DNA from: CAVZCC01 sp963773765
Lineage (GTDB): Bacteria > Actinomycetota > Acidimicrobiia > Acidimicrobiales > Microtrichaceae
NCBI GenBank assembly: GCA_963773765.1
Contig: CAVZCC010000001.1
Location: 620,001 to 684,000 of the forward strand
Length of the DNA stretch: 64,000 bases
Direction: 5' to 3'
Position 1 is the stretch's first letter, and the number at the start of each line of letters is the position of its first letter. Below the pieces are notes generated by a model. It was not told where the DNA came from. It saw nothing but the letters and a program-made list of their open reading frames with translations, and ran no database searches. The position numbers and the translations under genes are program-made. Shown one piece after another: positions 26,728 through 35,720 of the stretch.

Positions 26728-28176
26728 TCAGACGGAGCCGTCCTCCTCTGCCGCGGCGGCCACGGCGCCCTCGGCGTCGGCCACCTCCACGGCGGCCTCC
26801 TCGGCCGCAGGCTCATCGGCGCCGGCCACGTCCGCGGTCCCGGCCACCGGGTTGCCCTCGGCGTCGAAGCCCTGCTCCGCGTAGTACTGCTCCCAGGCCT
26901 CCTGGCCCTCGGTGCTGCCCTCGCCCTCGACCACACCCTCGATCGGCGGCGCACCGATGTAGTTGCCCTCGGAGTCGTAGTTCTGCTCGCCGAAGTGCTC
27001 CTGGTACTCCGCAGCCACGATGCCGCCCTCGGCGGCCTGCTTGATGGACAGGCTGATGCGGCGGCGGTCCAGGTCCAGGTCGATGATCTTGACCCACAGC
27101 TCCTCGCCGGGGGTGACGACCTGCTCCGGGAGGTCCACGTGGTGCGCGGACATCTCCGAGATGTGGACGAGGCCCTCGATGCCGTCACCCACCTGGATGA
27201 ACGACCCGAAGGGCACCAGCTTGGTGACACGGCCGTAGACCAGCTCGCCCACCTGGTGGTTGGAGGCGAACTCCTGCCACGGGTCCTGCTGGGTGGCCTT
27301 GAGCGACAGCGAGATGCGCTCGCGGTCCAGGTCGACCTCCAGCACCTCCACCTCGACCTCGTCGCCGACGGCGACGACGGAGCCGGGGTGGTCGACGTGC
27401 TTCCAGGACAGCTCCGAGACGTGGATGAGGCCGTCCATGCCGCCCAGGTCCACGAAGGCACCGAAGTTGACCACGCTGGAGACCACGCCCTTGCGGCGCT
27501 CGCCCGGCTTGAGGTTGGCCAGGAAGTCCTCGCGCTGTTCCTTCTGGGTCTCCTCCAGCCACGCCCGGCGGGAGAGGACCACGTTGTTGCGGTTCTTGTC
27601 CAGCTCGATGATCTTGGCCTCCAGGCTGCGGCCCACGTAGGGCTGCAGGTCCCGGACCCGGCGGAGCTCCACCAGGGAGGCGGGCAGGAAGCCGCGCAGG
27701 CCGATGTCCAGGATGAGGCCGCCCTTGACGACCTCGATGACCGGACCGGAGACGACGCCTTCCTCTTCCTTGATCTTCTCGATCGTGCCCCAGGCCCGCT
27801 CGTACTGGGCCCGCTTCTTGGACAGGATCAGGCGGCCCTCCTTGTCCTCCTTCTGGAGGACGAGGGCCTCGACGGCGTCACCGATGGAGACGACCTCGTT
27901 GGGGTCCACCTCGTTGCGGATGGACAGCTCCCGGTTGGGGATGACGCCCTCCGACTTGTAGCCGATGTCCAGGAGCACCTCGTCCCGGTCGACCTTCACC
28001 ACCGTTCCGGTCACCAGCTGGCCGTCCTCGACGTCCACCATGGTGGCGGCGTAGGCATCGTCCAGCGACATCCCACCGAGGTCGTCCTCGATGATCTGGC
28101 GGGGGGTGTACTCGGACTCGCCCATGGTTGCGACCGCAGAATCCTGCGGCTGGGCCTCGGCAGTGGTGTCTGACAC
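26728..28176 (-). CDS. rpsA: 30S ribosomal protein S1
   Basis: This encodes 482 residues with four S1 RNA-binding domains (about 45-115, 130-200, 215-285 and 300-372): GQLVTGTVVKVDRDEVLLDI, SGPVIEVVKGGLILDIGLRG, GVVSSVVNFGAFVDLGGMDG and YGRVTKLVPFGSFIQVGDG. S1 holds mRNA on the 30S subunit. A 110-residue acidic, Ala/Glu-rich tail follows, as in other actinobacterial S1 proteins. GTG at 28176 is chosen since the domain pattern and MSDTT-type start fit; the longer frame upstream runs into the leader. Abundant leaderless mRNAs nearby would depend less on S1. Confidence 0.95.
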   Translation of the reverse strand: MSDTTAEAQPQDSAVATMGESEYTPRQIIEDDLGGMSLDDAYAATMVDVEDGQLVTGTVVKVDRDEVLLDIGYKSEGVIPNRELSIRNEVDPNEVVSIGDAVEALVLQKEDKEGRLILSKKRAQYERAWGTIEKIKEEEGVVSGPVIEVVKGGLILDIGLRGFLPASLVELRRVRDLQPYVGRSLEAKIIELDKNRNNVVLSRRAWLEETQKEQREDFLANLKPGERRKGVVSSVVNFGAFVDLGGMDGLIHVSELSWKHVDHPGSVVAVGDEVEVEVLEVDLDRERISLSLKATQQDPWQEFASNHQVGELVYGRVTKLVPFGSFIQVGDGIEGLVHISEMSAHHVDLPEQVVTPGEELWVKIIDLDLDRRRISLSIKQAAEGGIVAAEYQEHFGEQNYDSEGNYIGAPPIEGVVEGEGSTEGQEAWEQYYAEQGFDAEGNPVAGTADVAGADEPAAEEAAVEVADAEGAVAAAAEEDGSV

Positions 28177-28293
28177 GTGGAACTCTTCACTCGTAGGGGA
28201 TACGGACGACGTTGCGATGGGCGCGACGCGCCCAGCGGAACCGGGAAACGTTACCCGAGTGGGCCCCACCACCGAAAGCCCCGGCCCCTGCTC

Positions 28294-28344
28294 CGAACTC
28301 GTGACGTCTGCTACGGCGGGGCAACCCCGGATGTCACGAGTTCG
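28294..28344. repeat. Structured palindromic repeat, copy 1
   Basis: Arms CGAACTCGTGACGTC and GATGTCACGAGTTCG form a 15-bp stem (one G-T pair) around a 21-nt loop containing TACGGC and GGCAAC. A second copy with the same loop pattern lies at 42517-42569. This copy lies between the methyltransferase 3' end and the rpsA 5' leader. Confidence 0.75.
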
Positions 28345-28383
28345 TGGGGTGGGCCGGAAACGAAACCCCCGGCGGCAGCCGCC

Positions 28384-29205
28384 TCAGGCCGGGCGGCGGG
28401 CCACCAGCAGGAACTCGTGGCTGTCGATGGTGGGGGCGGCCATGGCGTAGCCGCCCGGGGTGACCGACCAGACGTGGTCCACCACCAGACCGGCCCGTTC
28501 GCCCACCAGGCGCAGCTCCCGGGGCGTGTAGCAGGTGGTCCACAGCTCGGCGTCGGCCTTGATGCCGTCGTCGTCCATGAGCTCGGTCTGCTCGTGGTTG
28601 ACCCCGCCCGCGGCGTCGAAGTCGTCGGTGTCCTCCAGCCAGCGCACCTGGAAGTACGACGAGAAGGCCGACACCGCACACCGCCCGCCGGGGCGGAGGG
28701 CGGCCCGGATGCCGGCCAGGACCGCTCCGTCGGCGGCCAGGTTCTGGGGGTCGCCCACGTCCGGTGGGCCACCCAGGCCGAAGGCCCCCTGGCACAGCGA
28801 GATGGCGGCGTCGAACCCCCCACCCGGGTGCTCCCCGGCGTCGAAGCGGGGATCGCCCACCATGGTCCGGGCATCGGCCCGCTCGAAGGAGGCCAGGTGG
28901 CCCAGGCCCTCCCGGTCCGAGACCTCCCATGCCACCTCGATGAAGCGCTCGCTGATGTCCACCCCGACGCAGCCGATGCCCCGGCGGGCCAGCGCCATGG
29001 CGTGCCGGCCCGGCCCACAGCCCACGTCGAGCACCCGCATGCCCGGCTCCAGTCCCAGGGTCTCCACCAGGAAGTCGACCTCCTGGTCGGTGCCCTTGGT
29101 GAACGAGTACCGCAGGTAGGCGGGACCGAGGTGGTCCGCCACGTCCTCGAACCAGTGCCGGCCCGGGGTGGGACCGCCCTCGTCGTCCGGATGGGTGCCG
29201 TCCAT
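28384..29205 (-). CDS. Class I SAM-dependent methyltransferase
   Basis: This encodes 273 residues. SAM-binding motif I is RVLDVGCGPGRHAMALA; GVDISERFIEVA supplies the acidic residue that binds the ribose, and FDAAISLCQGAFG and ALRPGGRCAVSAF are the following motifs. The start ATG lies 2 nt after the polA stop, so it is probably co-transcribed with polA. The substrate is unknown; the aromatic-rich C half (YFQVRWLED, WSVTPGGYAM) suggests a small-molecule enzyme, which is weak inference. Confidence 0.85.
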   Translation of the reverse strand: MDGTHPDDEGGPTPGRHWFEDVADHLGPAYLRYSFTKGTDQEVDFLVETLGLEPGMRVLDVGCGPGRHAMALARRGIGCVGVDISERFIEVAWEVSDREGLGHLASFERADARTMVGDPRFDAGEHPGGGFDAAISLCQGAFGLGGPPDVGDPQNLAADGAVLAGIRAALRPGGRCAVSAFSSYFQVRWLEDTDDFDAAGGVNHEQTELMDDDGIKADAELWTTCYTPRELRLVGERAGLVVDHVWSVTPGGYAMAAPTIDSHEFLLVARRPA

Positions 29206-29207
29206 GT

Positions 29208-31886
29208 TCAGCCCTTGGCCGCGGCCCATGAGGGGCCGTGGGAGAGGTTGACCTCCAGCGGGACCCGGAGGTCGAACGCCCCGGACATGGCGAAGCGCAC
29301 CGCGGCTTCCGCCGGCTCCCGCTCCGCCGGGGGCACCTCCACCAGGACCTCGTCGTGGACCTGCAGGATGAGCCGGCTGTCCAGGCCCCGTTCCTGCAGG
29401 GCCGCGTCCAGCCGGACCAGCGCCACCTTGAAGATGTCCGCGGCCAGGCCCTGGATGGGGGCGTTCATGGCCTGGCGCTCCCCCGCCATGCGCACGTTGC
29501 GCTGGCCCGAGGACAGCTCGGGGATCTTGCGCCGGCGGCCGAACACCGTCTCGGTGTAGCCGCGGTCGCGGGCCTCCGCCACGGTGCGCTCCATGAAGGC
29601 CTTCACGCTGGGGAAGGCCACGAAGTAGGCGTCCAGGATCTCCTGCGCCTCTCCGGTGGGGATGTTGAGGCGCTGGCCCAGGCCGTAGGCCTCCATGCCG
29701 TAGGCCAGGCCGTAGGAGACCATCTTGGCCTTGGAGCGCTGCTCGGTGCTCACCGAGGCGGGGTCCACGCCGAAGACGCGGGCCGCGGTGGTGTTGTGGA
29801 TGTCCTCACCTGCGGTGAACGCCTCGATCAGGCCCGGGTCCTGCGCCAGGTGGGCGATGACGCGCAGCTCGATCTGGTTGTAGTCCGCCACCAGGAACTC
29901 GTAGCCCGGAGCGGGCACGAACGCCTCACGGAAGCGCTTGCCCTCCTCCGAGCGCACGGGGATGTTGTGCAGGTTGGGGGCGTCGGAGGACAACCGGCCC
30001 GTGCGGGCCACCGTCTGGTTGAAGGTGGCATGGATGCGGCCGTCCGGCGCCACCTCCGCCAGCAGGCCCTCGCCGTAGGTGGATCGGAGCTTCTCCACCT
30101 CCCGGTAGCGCAGCAGGTGCTCGATGATGGGGTGCTCGCCCTGCAGCTTCTCCAGTGTGGACTGGTCCGTGGAGTACCCGGTCTTGGTCTTCTTCTGCGG
30201 GGTGAGGCCGAGCTTGTCGAACAGGATGGCCCGCAACTGCGGGGTGGAGTTGACGTTGAACTCCTCACCGGCCTCCCCGACGATGGCGGCCCGCTCCGAC
30301 TCGCACTCCGCGGTCAGCTCGTCGTTGAGCTTGCGGAGCACCTCCACGTCCACGCCCACGCCGAGGTGCTCCATGCGGGCCAGCACCCGCACCAGCGGCA
30401 CCTCCACCGTGTCGTTCAGGTTGGTCAGCCCCTGGGCGGCCAGCGACTCCGAGAGCGGTGGGACCACCCGGGCCACGGCCAGGGCCTCCCGGCCGATGAC
30501 CTGGGACGGGTCGACGGCGTCGCCGGTCAGGTCCAACTGTCCCTCCGGGACGTCACCGTCGCCGGCCAGCTCCATGCCCGCATGGCGGCGCAACAGGTCG
30601 GTCAGGGAGTAGGCGGTGTCCGCCGGGTCCAACAGGTAGGCGGCCAACTTGGTGTCCAGGGTGAGGCGGGTGAGGTCCAGGCCCAGGTCCAGCAGGGACC
30701 GGATGAGCGGCTTGACGTCGTGGCCGACCACGGCCGGCGACCCGCACAGCACCGCGTCCAGGGGCCCGGACGCCGCGGCCAGCACGTCCGCGGGCAGGAA
30801 CACCACCTCCGCGTCCTCGGCGTGGGCCACCAGGGCCACCCCGGTGAGGGCGCTGCGGCCGGGGGTGCCGGTCCAGCCCGCGGCCACCGACACCGTGTCC
30901 AGCGCCGCGAGCGGGCCCAGCAGCGCGGCCGCGTGCGTCGCGTCGGCGGCGACGGTGACCTCCGCCTCCAGGACGGGGGCGTCCTCCACGGCCACGGCCC
31001 GGTCCCCGAAGCGGTCCGGGAACGCCTCCGCCAGGCGCGGCACCAGGCTGGGGAACTCCAGGAAGCCGAACAGCTCCAGCACCGCGTCGGTGTCCACCTC
31101 TCCCTGCACGAGCTGGTCCGGGTGCAGGTCCAGCGGGGCGTCCCGCACCAGGCGCATGAGCTGCGCATTGGTGCGGGCCTGCTGCTCGTACTCGGCCAGG
31201 TTGGCCCGCAGCTTGGGGGTCTGGTCGGCCACGTGGGCGAAGATGCCGTCCAGGTCGCCGTAGGTGGTGACGAGCTTGGCCGCCGTCTTCTCCCCCACGC
31301 CGGGCACGCCGGGCAGGTTGTCCGACGGGTCACCCCGCAGGGCGGCGTAGGACACGTACTGGTCGGGGCGGACACCGGTGCGCTCCTGGATGCCGGCCTC
31401 GTCGTAGAGGGCGTAGTCCGACACGCCCCGCTTGTTGTAGAGCACCCGGACGTGGGGGTCCCTCACCAGTTGGTAGCTGTCCCGGTCACCGGTGACGATG
31501 ATGACGTCGTCACCGTCCCCGACGGCCCGCTCCGCCAGGGTGGCGATCACGTCGTCGGCCTCGAAGCCGACCAGCTCCACGATGGGGAGCTGCAGCGTCT
31601 CCACCACCTGGCGGACCAGGCCCATCTGCTCCCGCAGGATGTCCGGGGCGGACTCCCGGTTGGCCTTGTAGGTCTCCACCTGGCGGTGGCGGAAGGTGGG
31701 CTCGGGGCGGTCGAAGGTGACGATGACCCGGTCCGGCCGGTGGTCGCGCACCAGGTTGAGCAGCATCGAGGTGAACCCGAACACGGCGTTGGTGACCTGG
31801 CCGGAGGCCGTCATCAGGTCGGTGGGCAGGGCGAAGAAGGCTCGGTAGGTGAGCGAGTTCCCGTCGATGAGCATCACGGTCGGCAC
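29208..31886 (-). CDS. polA: DNA polymerase I
   Basis: This encodes 892 residues. Residues 1-290 are the 5'-3' nuclease (MLIDGNSLTYRAFFAL, VIVTGDRDSYQLV, GDPSDNLPGVPGVGEKTA). The middle 3'-5' exonuclease fold lacks the paired acidic residues (LDTVSVAAG in place of a D-x-E motif), so proofreading is probably lost, as in other actinobacteria. The polymerase domain has DYNQIELRVIAHLAQDP, RSKAKMVSYGLAYGM and QVHDEVLVEVP. It fills gaps in repair and removes Okazaki primers. The frame is intact over 2.7 kb. TACGCT lies 7 nt before the GTG. Confidence 0.97.
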   Translation of the reverse strand: MPTVMLIDGNSLTYRAFFALPTDLMTASGQVTNAVFGFTSMLLNLVRDHRPDRVIVTFDRPEPTFRHRQVETYKANRESAPDILREQMGLVRQVVETLQLPIVELVGFEADDVIATLAERAVGDGDDVIIVTGDRDSYQLVRDPHVRVLYNKRGVSDYALYDEAGIQERTGVRPDQYVSYAALRGDPSDNLPGVPGVGEKTAAKLVTTYGDLDGIFAHVADQTPKLRANLAEYEQQARTNAQLMRLVRDAPLDLHPDQLVQGEVDTDAVLELFGFLEFPSLVPRLAEAFPDRFGDRAVAVEDAPVLEAEVTVAADATHAAALLGPLAALDTVSVAAGWTGTPGRSALTGVALVAHAEDAEVVFLPADVLAAASGPLDAVLCGSPAVVGHDVKPLIRSLLDLGLDLTRLTLDTKLAAYLLDPADTAYSLTDLLRRHAGMELAGDGDVPEGQLDLTGDAVDPSQVIGREALAVARVVPPLSESLAAQGLTNLNDTVEVPLVRVLARMEHLGVGVDVEVLRKLNDELTAECESERAAIVGEAGEEFNVNSTPQLRAILFDKLGLTPQKKTKTGYSTDQSTLEKLQGEHPIIEHLLRYREVEKLRSTYGEGLLAEVAPDGRIHATFNQTVARTGRLSSDAPNLHNIPVRSEEGKRFREAFVPAPGYEFLVADYNQIELRVIAHLAQDPGLIEAFTAGEDIHNTTAARVFGVDPASVSTEQRSKAKMVSYGLAYGMEAYGLGQRLNIPTGEAQEILDAYFVAFPSVKAFMERTVAEARDRGYTETVFGRRRKIPELSSGQRNVRMAGERQAMNAPIQGLAADIFKVALVRLDAALQERGLDSRLILQVHDEVLVEVPPAEREPAEAAVRFAMSGAFDLRVPLEVNLSHGPSWAAAKG

Positions 31887-31893
31887 GGACCGG

Positions 31894-31899
31894 AGCGTA
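31894..31899 (-). promoter_or_regulatory. -10-like hexamer TACGCT, leaderless start
   Basis: It lies 7 nt before the polA GTG at 31886. Confidence 0.5.
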
Positions 31900-31918
31900 C
31901 TGCCGGGGCGGGACGGCC

Positions 31919-32494
31919 TCAGGGGGTGAGCGTCCCGGCCAGGATCTCCTGGGCCACGTCCCGCATGGGGCGCCGGTTCGCCATGGCGGTCTTCTGGACG
32001 AAGTCGAACGCCGCCTGCTCGCTCAGGCCGTGGGTGTCCATCAGCTTTCCCTTGGCCCGGTCCACCAGCTTGCGGGACTCCAGTCGCTCCTCCGCCCCGA
32101 CGGCCTGGTCCACCAGGGCCTGTTCGGACCGGAACCGGGCGATGGCGACCTCGATGGCGGGCACCAGGTCGTGGCGCTCGAACGGCTTGACGACGTAGCC
32201 GTGGACGCCGGCGTCGCCCGCCTCCTCGATCAGCTCGCGCTGGGAGAAGGCGGTCACCAGCACCACGGCGGCCAGGCGGTCACCGGAGATCTCCCGGGCG
32301 GCCGAGATGCCGTCCAGCCCGGGCATCTTGATGTCCAGCAGCGCGACGTCGGGCCGGTGCTCCCGCACCAGTTCCACCGCCTCGTCGCCGCGGCCGCACT
32401 CGGCAACCACCTCGTAGCCCTCCTCCTGGAGGAGCTCCCGGAGGTCCATGCGGATGATGGCCTCGTCCTCTGCGACCACGACTCGGGTTGGCAC
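31919..32494 (-). CDS. pdtaR: ANTAR-domain response regulator, PdtaR-like
   Basis: This encodes 191 residues. A receiver domain (RVVVAEDEAIIRMDL acidic pocket, phosphoacceptor Asp in VALLDIKMPGLDG, Lys in VVKPFE) is joined to a C-terminal ANTAR domain (ESRKLVDRAKGKLMDTHGLS, then the helix with AMANRRPMRDVAQEIL). ANTAR proteins bind paired hairpins in nascent RNA to prevent termination. Its sensor kinase is not adjacent. The GTG at 32494 follows GGAAGG at SD distance, so this mRNA has a leader, unlike its neighbours. Confidence 0.9.
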   Translation of the reverse strand: MPTRVVVAEDEAIIRMDLRELLQEEGYEVVAECGRGDEAVELVREHRPDVALLDIKMPGLDGISAAREISGDRLAAVVLVTAFSQRELIEEAGDAGVHGYVVKPFERHDLVPAIEVAIARFRSEQALVDQAVGAEERLESRKLVDRAKGKLMDTHGLSEQAAFDFVQKTAMANRRPMRDVAQEILAGTLTP

Positions 32495-32592
32495 CGTTGC
32501 CTTCCGTCCTGTTGCTGCCGTTTGCGGCGGTTGGGGGTTCCACGGCCGGTCCGTTCCGGCCGACGACGCAGTGTACGCGTCGCGGCGGCGGG

Positions 32593-32886
32593 TCAGGCCC
32601 GGTGGCGGGCCGAACGCTGGTCGAGCAGGTCGTCCTGCTCGACCTCCAGGCGGGCGATGCGCTCCACCAGGTCGGCCCGGTGCCGGGCCATGGCGGCGGA
32701 GGTCCGCTCGGCCTGGCGGTGGTCCTCGTCGGCCAGCGGGGTCTCCGACACGAGCGACCGCAGCCGTGAGTCGTCGGCCAGGTCCGCGAAGTGCGCCAGT
32801 TGCTCGTCCGCGACCGCCAGCTCCTGGCGCAGTGCGCCGAGGCGACGGCTCACCAGGCGCAGGCGACGGTCGACGAACAGGGCCAC
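32593..32886 (-). CDS. Small coiled-coil protein
   Basis: This encodes 97 residues, almost entirely helical with heptad patterns (LRLVSRRLGALRQELAVADE, then LVERIARLEVEQDDLLDQR). No family I can name. It sits between pdtaR and malQ, and the GTG start is supported by TAGACT 6 nt upstream. It is probably a structural or partner-binding protein. Confidence 0.65.
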   Translation of the reverse strand: MALFVDRRLRLVSRRLGALRQELAVADEQLAHFADLADDSRLRSLVSETPLADEDHRQAERTSAAMARHRADLVERIARLEVEQDDLLDQRSARHRA

Positions 32887-32892
32887 CGGAGC

Positions 32893-32898
32893 AGTCTA
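32893..32898 (-). promoter_or_regulatory. -10-like hexamer TAGACT, leaderless start
   Basis: It lies 6 nt before the GTG at 32886 on the minus strand. The plus strand reads TAGGAA from the shared TA at 32897, a possible malQ promoter. Confidence 0.45.
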
Positions 32899-32940
32899 GG
32901 AACGGTCGGGACCCCCTGCGGCGAGTGCCACACTGGGCCG

Positions 32941-34788
32941 GTGCAGGAACAGGATGAGTTCGGCGTGGCCGACGGCTGGTGGGGCACCGACGGCGACTGG
33001 CACGCCGTGGACGACGATGCCCGCGGCGCGCTGCGGGAGGCCCTGGGAGCGACCGAGCACCCGGACGGGCCACCACCGGGGCCGGCCATGTGGTTCCTGC
33101 GGCCCGACGGCGACCGGTCGGTGTGGTCCCCCGGCACCCTGGTGCTGGAGGACGGGACCGACGTGTCCGTCACCGACGCCGTCCCGCCCGACGTCCCCAT
33201 CGGGATCCACCGCCTGGTGTCCCGGGACGGCCACGAGACGCAGGTGGCGGTGCTGCCGGGCCCGTGCCGCCGGGCCGGCCGGGGTTGGGGCTGGTCGGCG
33301 CAGCTCTACGGCTGCCGGTCGGCTGCCAGTTGGGGCCACGGCGACCTGGGCGACCTGGCCCGGCTGGCCCGCTGGGCCCGGGACGGCGGCGCGTCGCTGC
33401 TGGCCCACAACCCGCTGGGGGCGACCCTCCCGGTCCTGCCGCAGCAGCCGTCGCCGTACTACGCGTCGAGCAGGCGGTTCTGGTCACCGCTCTACCTCCG
33501 GGTCCAGGACGTCGCCGGGGCGGAACTGGCCGAGGACGCCGTGGCCCGTGCCGCCGCGGCCGGACGGGCGCTGGACGGCGAGCGCCGCATCGACCGGGAC
33601 CGGGTCTGGGGCCTGAAGCTGGCCGCACTGGAGGCCATCTGGGACCAGGGCCGTGACCGGCTGGCCGTGCCACCCCGGGACGAGGGACTGACCCGCCACG
33701 CCGTGTTCTGTGCCCTGGCCGAGCACCACGGTGGCGGCCGATCGACGTTCCCGGCCGACGTGGCCCACCCGGACGGGCCCGCGGTCGCCGACTTCGCCCG
33801 CGACCACGCGGACCGGGTCGACTTCTGGCGCTGGGTCCACCACGGCACCGACCAGCAACTGGGCCGGGCCGCGTCGGCCGGTGCGCCGCTGATGGCGGAC
33901 CTGCCCGTGGGGTTCGACCCGGACGGGTCCGACGCCTGGGCCGACCAGGACCTGCTGGCCGGCGGGTGCCGGATCGGGGCGCCCCCTGACGAGTTCGACA
34001 CCGCGGGCCAGGACTGGGGCCTGCCACCGTACGTCCCGTGGAAGCTGCGGGCCGCGGGCTACGCCCCGTGGCTGGACACGCTGCGCCGGGTCCTGCGCCA
34101 TGCCGGGGCGCTGCGCGTGGACCACGTCATGGGGCTGTTCCGGCTCTACCTGATCCCGCCCGGCGCCAGCCCGCGGGAGGGCGGCTACGTGTACCAGTAC
34201 GGCTCCGAGCTGCTGGACCTGGCCTGCCTGGAGGCGGCCCGGGCCGACGCCGTGCTGGTGGGCGAGGACCTGGGCACCGTCGAGGGCGGCGTCCGCGAGG
34301 CCATGTCCGAGCGGGGCGTCTACGGCTACCGGGTGGGCTGGTTCGAGGACGGCTCCCCGGAGGACTGGCCGGCGCTCAGCCTGGCCTCGCTCACCACCCA
34401 CGACCTGCCGACCGCGGCAGGCCTGTGGAGCGGCTACGACGCCGGGGCCCGGGACGCGGCGGGGGTCGCCCCCGACCCGGACGGGGACCGGCTGCTCCAC
34501 GAACGGCTGACCCGCCTGGCCGGCGACGCCGCCGCGGACCCGGCGCCGGACCCACGGGCGATCACCCTGGCCGCCTACGGGGCGCTGGCCGGGGCCGGCA
34601 GTGACCTGGTGGTCGCCACGCTGGAGGACGCCCTGGGCGTGGTGGAGCGCCCCAACCTGCCGGGCACGGTGGACCAGCACCCCAACTGGCTGCTGGCGCT
34701 GCCCGTCGCGATCGAGGACTACGGCGCCGAGGGAGCCGACGCCCTGGCCGGCGTGCTGGCCGCGGCCCGACCGGTCGAGGGCCGGTGA
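32941..34788 (+). CDS. malQ: 4-alpha-glucanotransferase
   Basis: This encodes 615 residues of glycoside hydrolase family 77 (amylomaltase), which moves glucan segments between maltodextrins. The conserved core starts at WGWSAQLYGCRSAASWGHGD; the nucleophile Asp lies in ALRVDHVMGLFRLY, the acid/base Glu in VGEDLGTVEGG, and the stabilising Asp in LTTHDLPTAAGLW. The first 110 residues are an N-terminal extension as in actinobacterial enzymes. The GTG at 32941 is the first start that fits the family, although others lie upstream in frame. It links glycogen or trehalose turnover to this region. Confidence 0.93.
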   Translation: MQEQDEFGVADGWWGTDGDWHAVDDDARGALREALGATEHPDGPPPGPAMWFLRPDGDRSVWSPGTLVLEDGTDVSVTDAVPPDVPIGIHRLVSRDGHETQVAVLPGPCRRAGRGWGWSAQLYGCRSAASWGHGDLGDLARLARWARDGGASLLAHNPLGATLPVLPQQPSPYYASSRRFWSPLYLRVQDVAGAELAEDAVARAAAAGRALDGERRIDRDRVWGLKLAALEAIWDQGRDRLAVPPRDEGLTRHAVFCALAEHHGGGRSTFPADVAHPDGPAVADFARDHADRVDFWRWVHHGTDQQLGRAASAGAPLMADLPVGFDPDGSDAWADQDLLAGGCRIGAPPDEFDTAGQDWGLPPYVPWKLRAAGYAPWLDTLRRVLRHAGALRVDHVMGLFRLYLIPPGASPREGGYVYQYGSELLDLACLEAARADAVLVGEDLGTVEGGVREAMSERGVYGYRVGWFEDGSPEDWPALSLASLTTHDLPTAAGLWSGYDAGARDAAGVAPDPDGDRLLHERLTRLAGDAAADPAPDPRAITLAAYGALAGAGSDLVVATLEDALGVVERPNLPGTVDQHPNWLLALPVAIEDYGAEGADALAGVLAAARPVEGR

Positions 34789-34807
34789 ACCTGCGGCACA
34801 CCTGACG

Positions 34808-34890
34808 TGCCCGGGGTGGGACTCGAACCCACACGCCCTTTCGGACAGCGGATTTTGAGTCCGCCGCGTCTGCCATTCCGCCACCCGGGC
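34808..34890 (-). tRNA. tRNA-Leu (anticodon CAA)
   Basis: This is a class II tRNA: acceptor GCCCGGG/CCCGGGC with discriminator A, anticodon stem GCGGA/TCCGC around loop CTCAAAA (anticodon CAA, codon UUG), a long variable arm, and T arm GTGGG/CCCAC with TTCGAGT. CCA is not encoded, unlike tRNA-Val in this window. It begins 20 nt past the malQ stop on the opposite strand. Confidence 0.96.
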
Positions 34891-34899
34891 CGGACGCTG

Positions 34900-34905
34900 A
34901 CTCTA
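34900..34905 (-). promoter_or_regulatory. tRNA-Leu promoter -10 TAGAGT
   Basis: GGCGCTAGAGT precedes the tRNA 5' end by 9 nt, identical to the tRNA-Val promoter at 5534-5539. Confidence 0.6.
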
Positions 34906-34917
34906 GCGCCGTCCCGG

Positions 34918-34923
34918 TAGCGT
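34918..34923 (+). promoter_or_regulatory. -10-like hexamer TAGCGT, leaderless start
   Basis: It lies 6 nt before the ATG at 34930. Confidence 0.45.
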
Positions 34924-34929
34924 GGGCCC

Positions 34930-35109
34930 ATGAGCGACGACACCACCTCGACCGAGATCGGAACCTCCGGCGGATCCCACTGGTTGCGCTGGCTGGTGCT
35001 GATCGCACTGGCCATCGGCGCCATCGTGGCCGGACGCAAGCTGGCGCTCGGGTCCGCCGACAAGGAGTTCGAGGAGCGCCTCCGCAGCGCCGACGACAAC
35101 CGGGACTGA
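34930..35109 (+). CDS. Small single-pass membrane protein
   Basis: This 59-residue protein, MSDDTTSTEIG at the start, has one membrane helix (about 18-37: WLRWLVLIALAIGAIVAG) and a charged C-terminal tail (ADKEFEERLRSADDNRD). A -10-like TAGCGT 6 nt upstream and a tidy stop before the convergent bcp gene support it as real. No function can be assigned. Confidence 0.65.
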   Translation: MSDDTTSTEIGTSGGSHWLRWLVLIALAIGAIVAGRKLALGSADKEFEERLRSADDNRD

Positions 35110-35152
35110 CCGACCACCGGGACCGACCGGCAGCCGGCACGGACCGCCCGGC

Positions 35153-35611
35153 TCAGTCGGCCAGGGCGGCCAGCAGCTTCTTGGGGGTGTCCTTGGGGCT
35201 GATCTTGTACCAGGCCTGCTCCACCTTGCCCTTGGCGTCGATCAGGAACGCGGAGCGGACGATGCCCATGTACGTCTTGCCGTAGAGCTTCTTCTCGCCC
35301 CACACGCCGAAGGCATCGGCCACGGCGTGGTCCTCGTCGGCCAGGAGCGGGTAGCCGAGGGAGTACTTCTGGTCGAAGGACTCCTGCTTGGCCGGGGCGT
35401 CAGGGCTGATCCCCAGGATGGCGGTGTCGCCCACCTGGTCCGCCACGTCGCGCAGGCCGCAGGCCTGGGTGGTGCAGCCGGGCGTGTTGGCCTTGGGGTA
35501 GAAGAACACCAGGACCCGGCGGCCCTTGAACGACGACAGCTTCACGGTCTGGCCGTGCTGGTCCTTCAACGAGATCGCTGGGGCTTTGTCACCGACGCTG
35601 AGCTGAGGCAT
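35153..35611 (-). CDS. bcp: Thioredoxin-dependent peroxiredoxin, BCP/PrxQ type
   Basis: This encodes 152 residues. Peroxidatic and resolving Cys are in TPGCTTQACGLRD, five apart, as in the atypical 2-Cys PrxQ group; FFYPKANTPGC is the standard lead-in. It reduces hydroperoxides using thioredoxin in the cytoplasm. The start ATG is 6 nt after TATCCT. It is monocistronic, downstream of hup and convergent with the small membrane protein gene. Confidence 0.95.
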   Translation of the reverse strand: MPQLSVGDKAPAISLKDQHGQTVKLSSFKGRRVLVFFYPKANTPGCTTQACGLRDVADQVGDTAILGISPDAPAKQESFDQKYSLGYPLLADEDHAVADAFGVWGEKKLYGKTYMGIVRSAFLIDAKGKVEQAWYKISPKDTPKKLLAALAD

Positions 35612-35617
35612 GCGGGC

Positions 35618-35623
35618 AGGATA
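35618..35623 (-). promoter_or_regulatory. -10-like hexamer TATCCT, leaderless start
   Basis: It lies 6 nt before the bcp ATG at 35611. Confidence 0.5.
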
Positions 35624-35627
35624 CGCG

Positions 35628-35657
35628 GACGGGGCCGCCCCGCAGGACGGCCCCGTC
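35628..35657 (-). terminator. Hairpin terminator after hup
   Basis: A 10-bp stem GACGGGGCCG/CGGCCCCGTC with a 10-nt loop lies between hup and the bcp promoter; no T-run follows. Confidence 0.55.
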
Positions 35658-35720
35658 TGCTTGCTCTCGATTGCTGGTCAGGACTGCTGACTGCACGCTC
35701 GGGCCCCTTGGGACCCGGGA

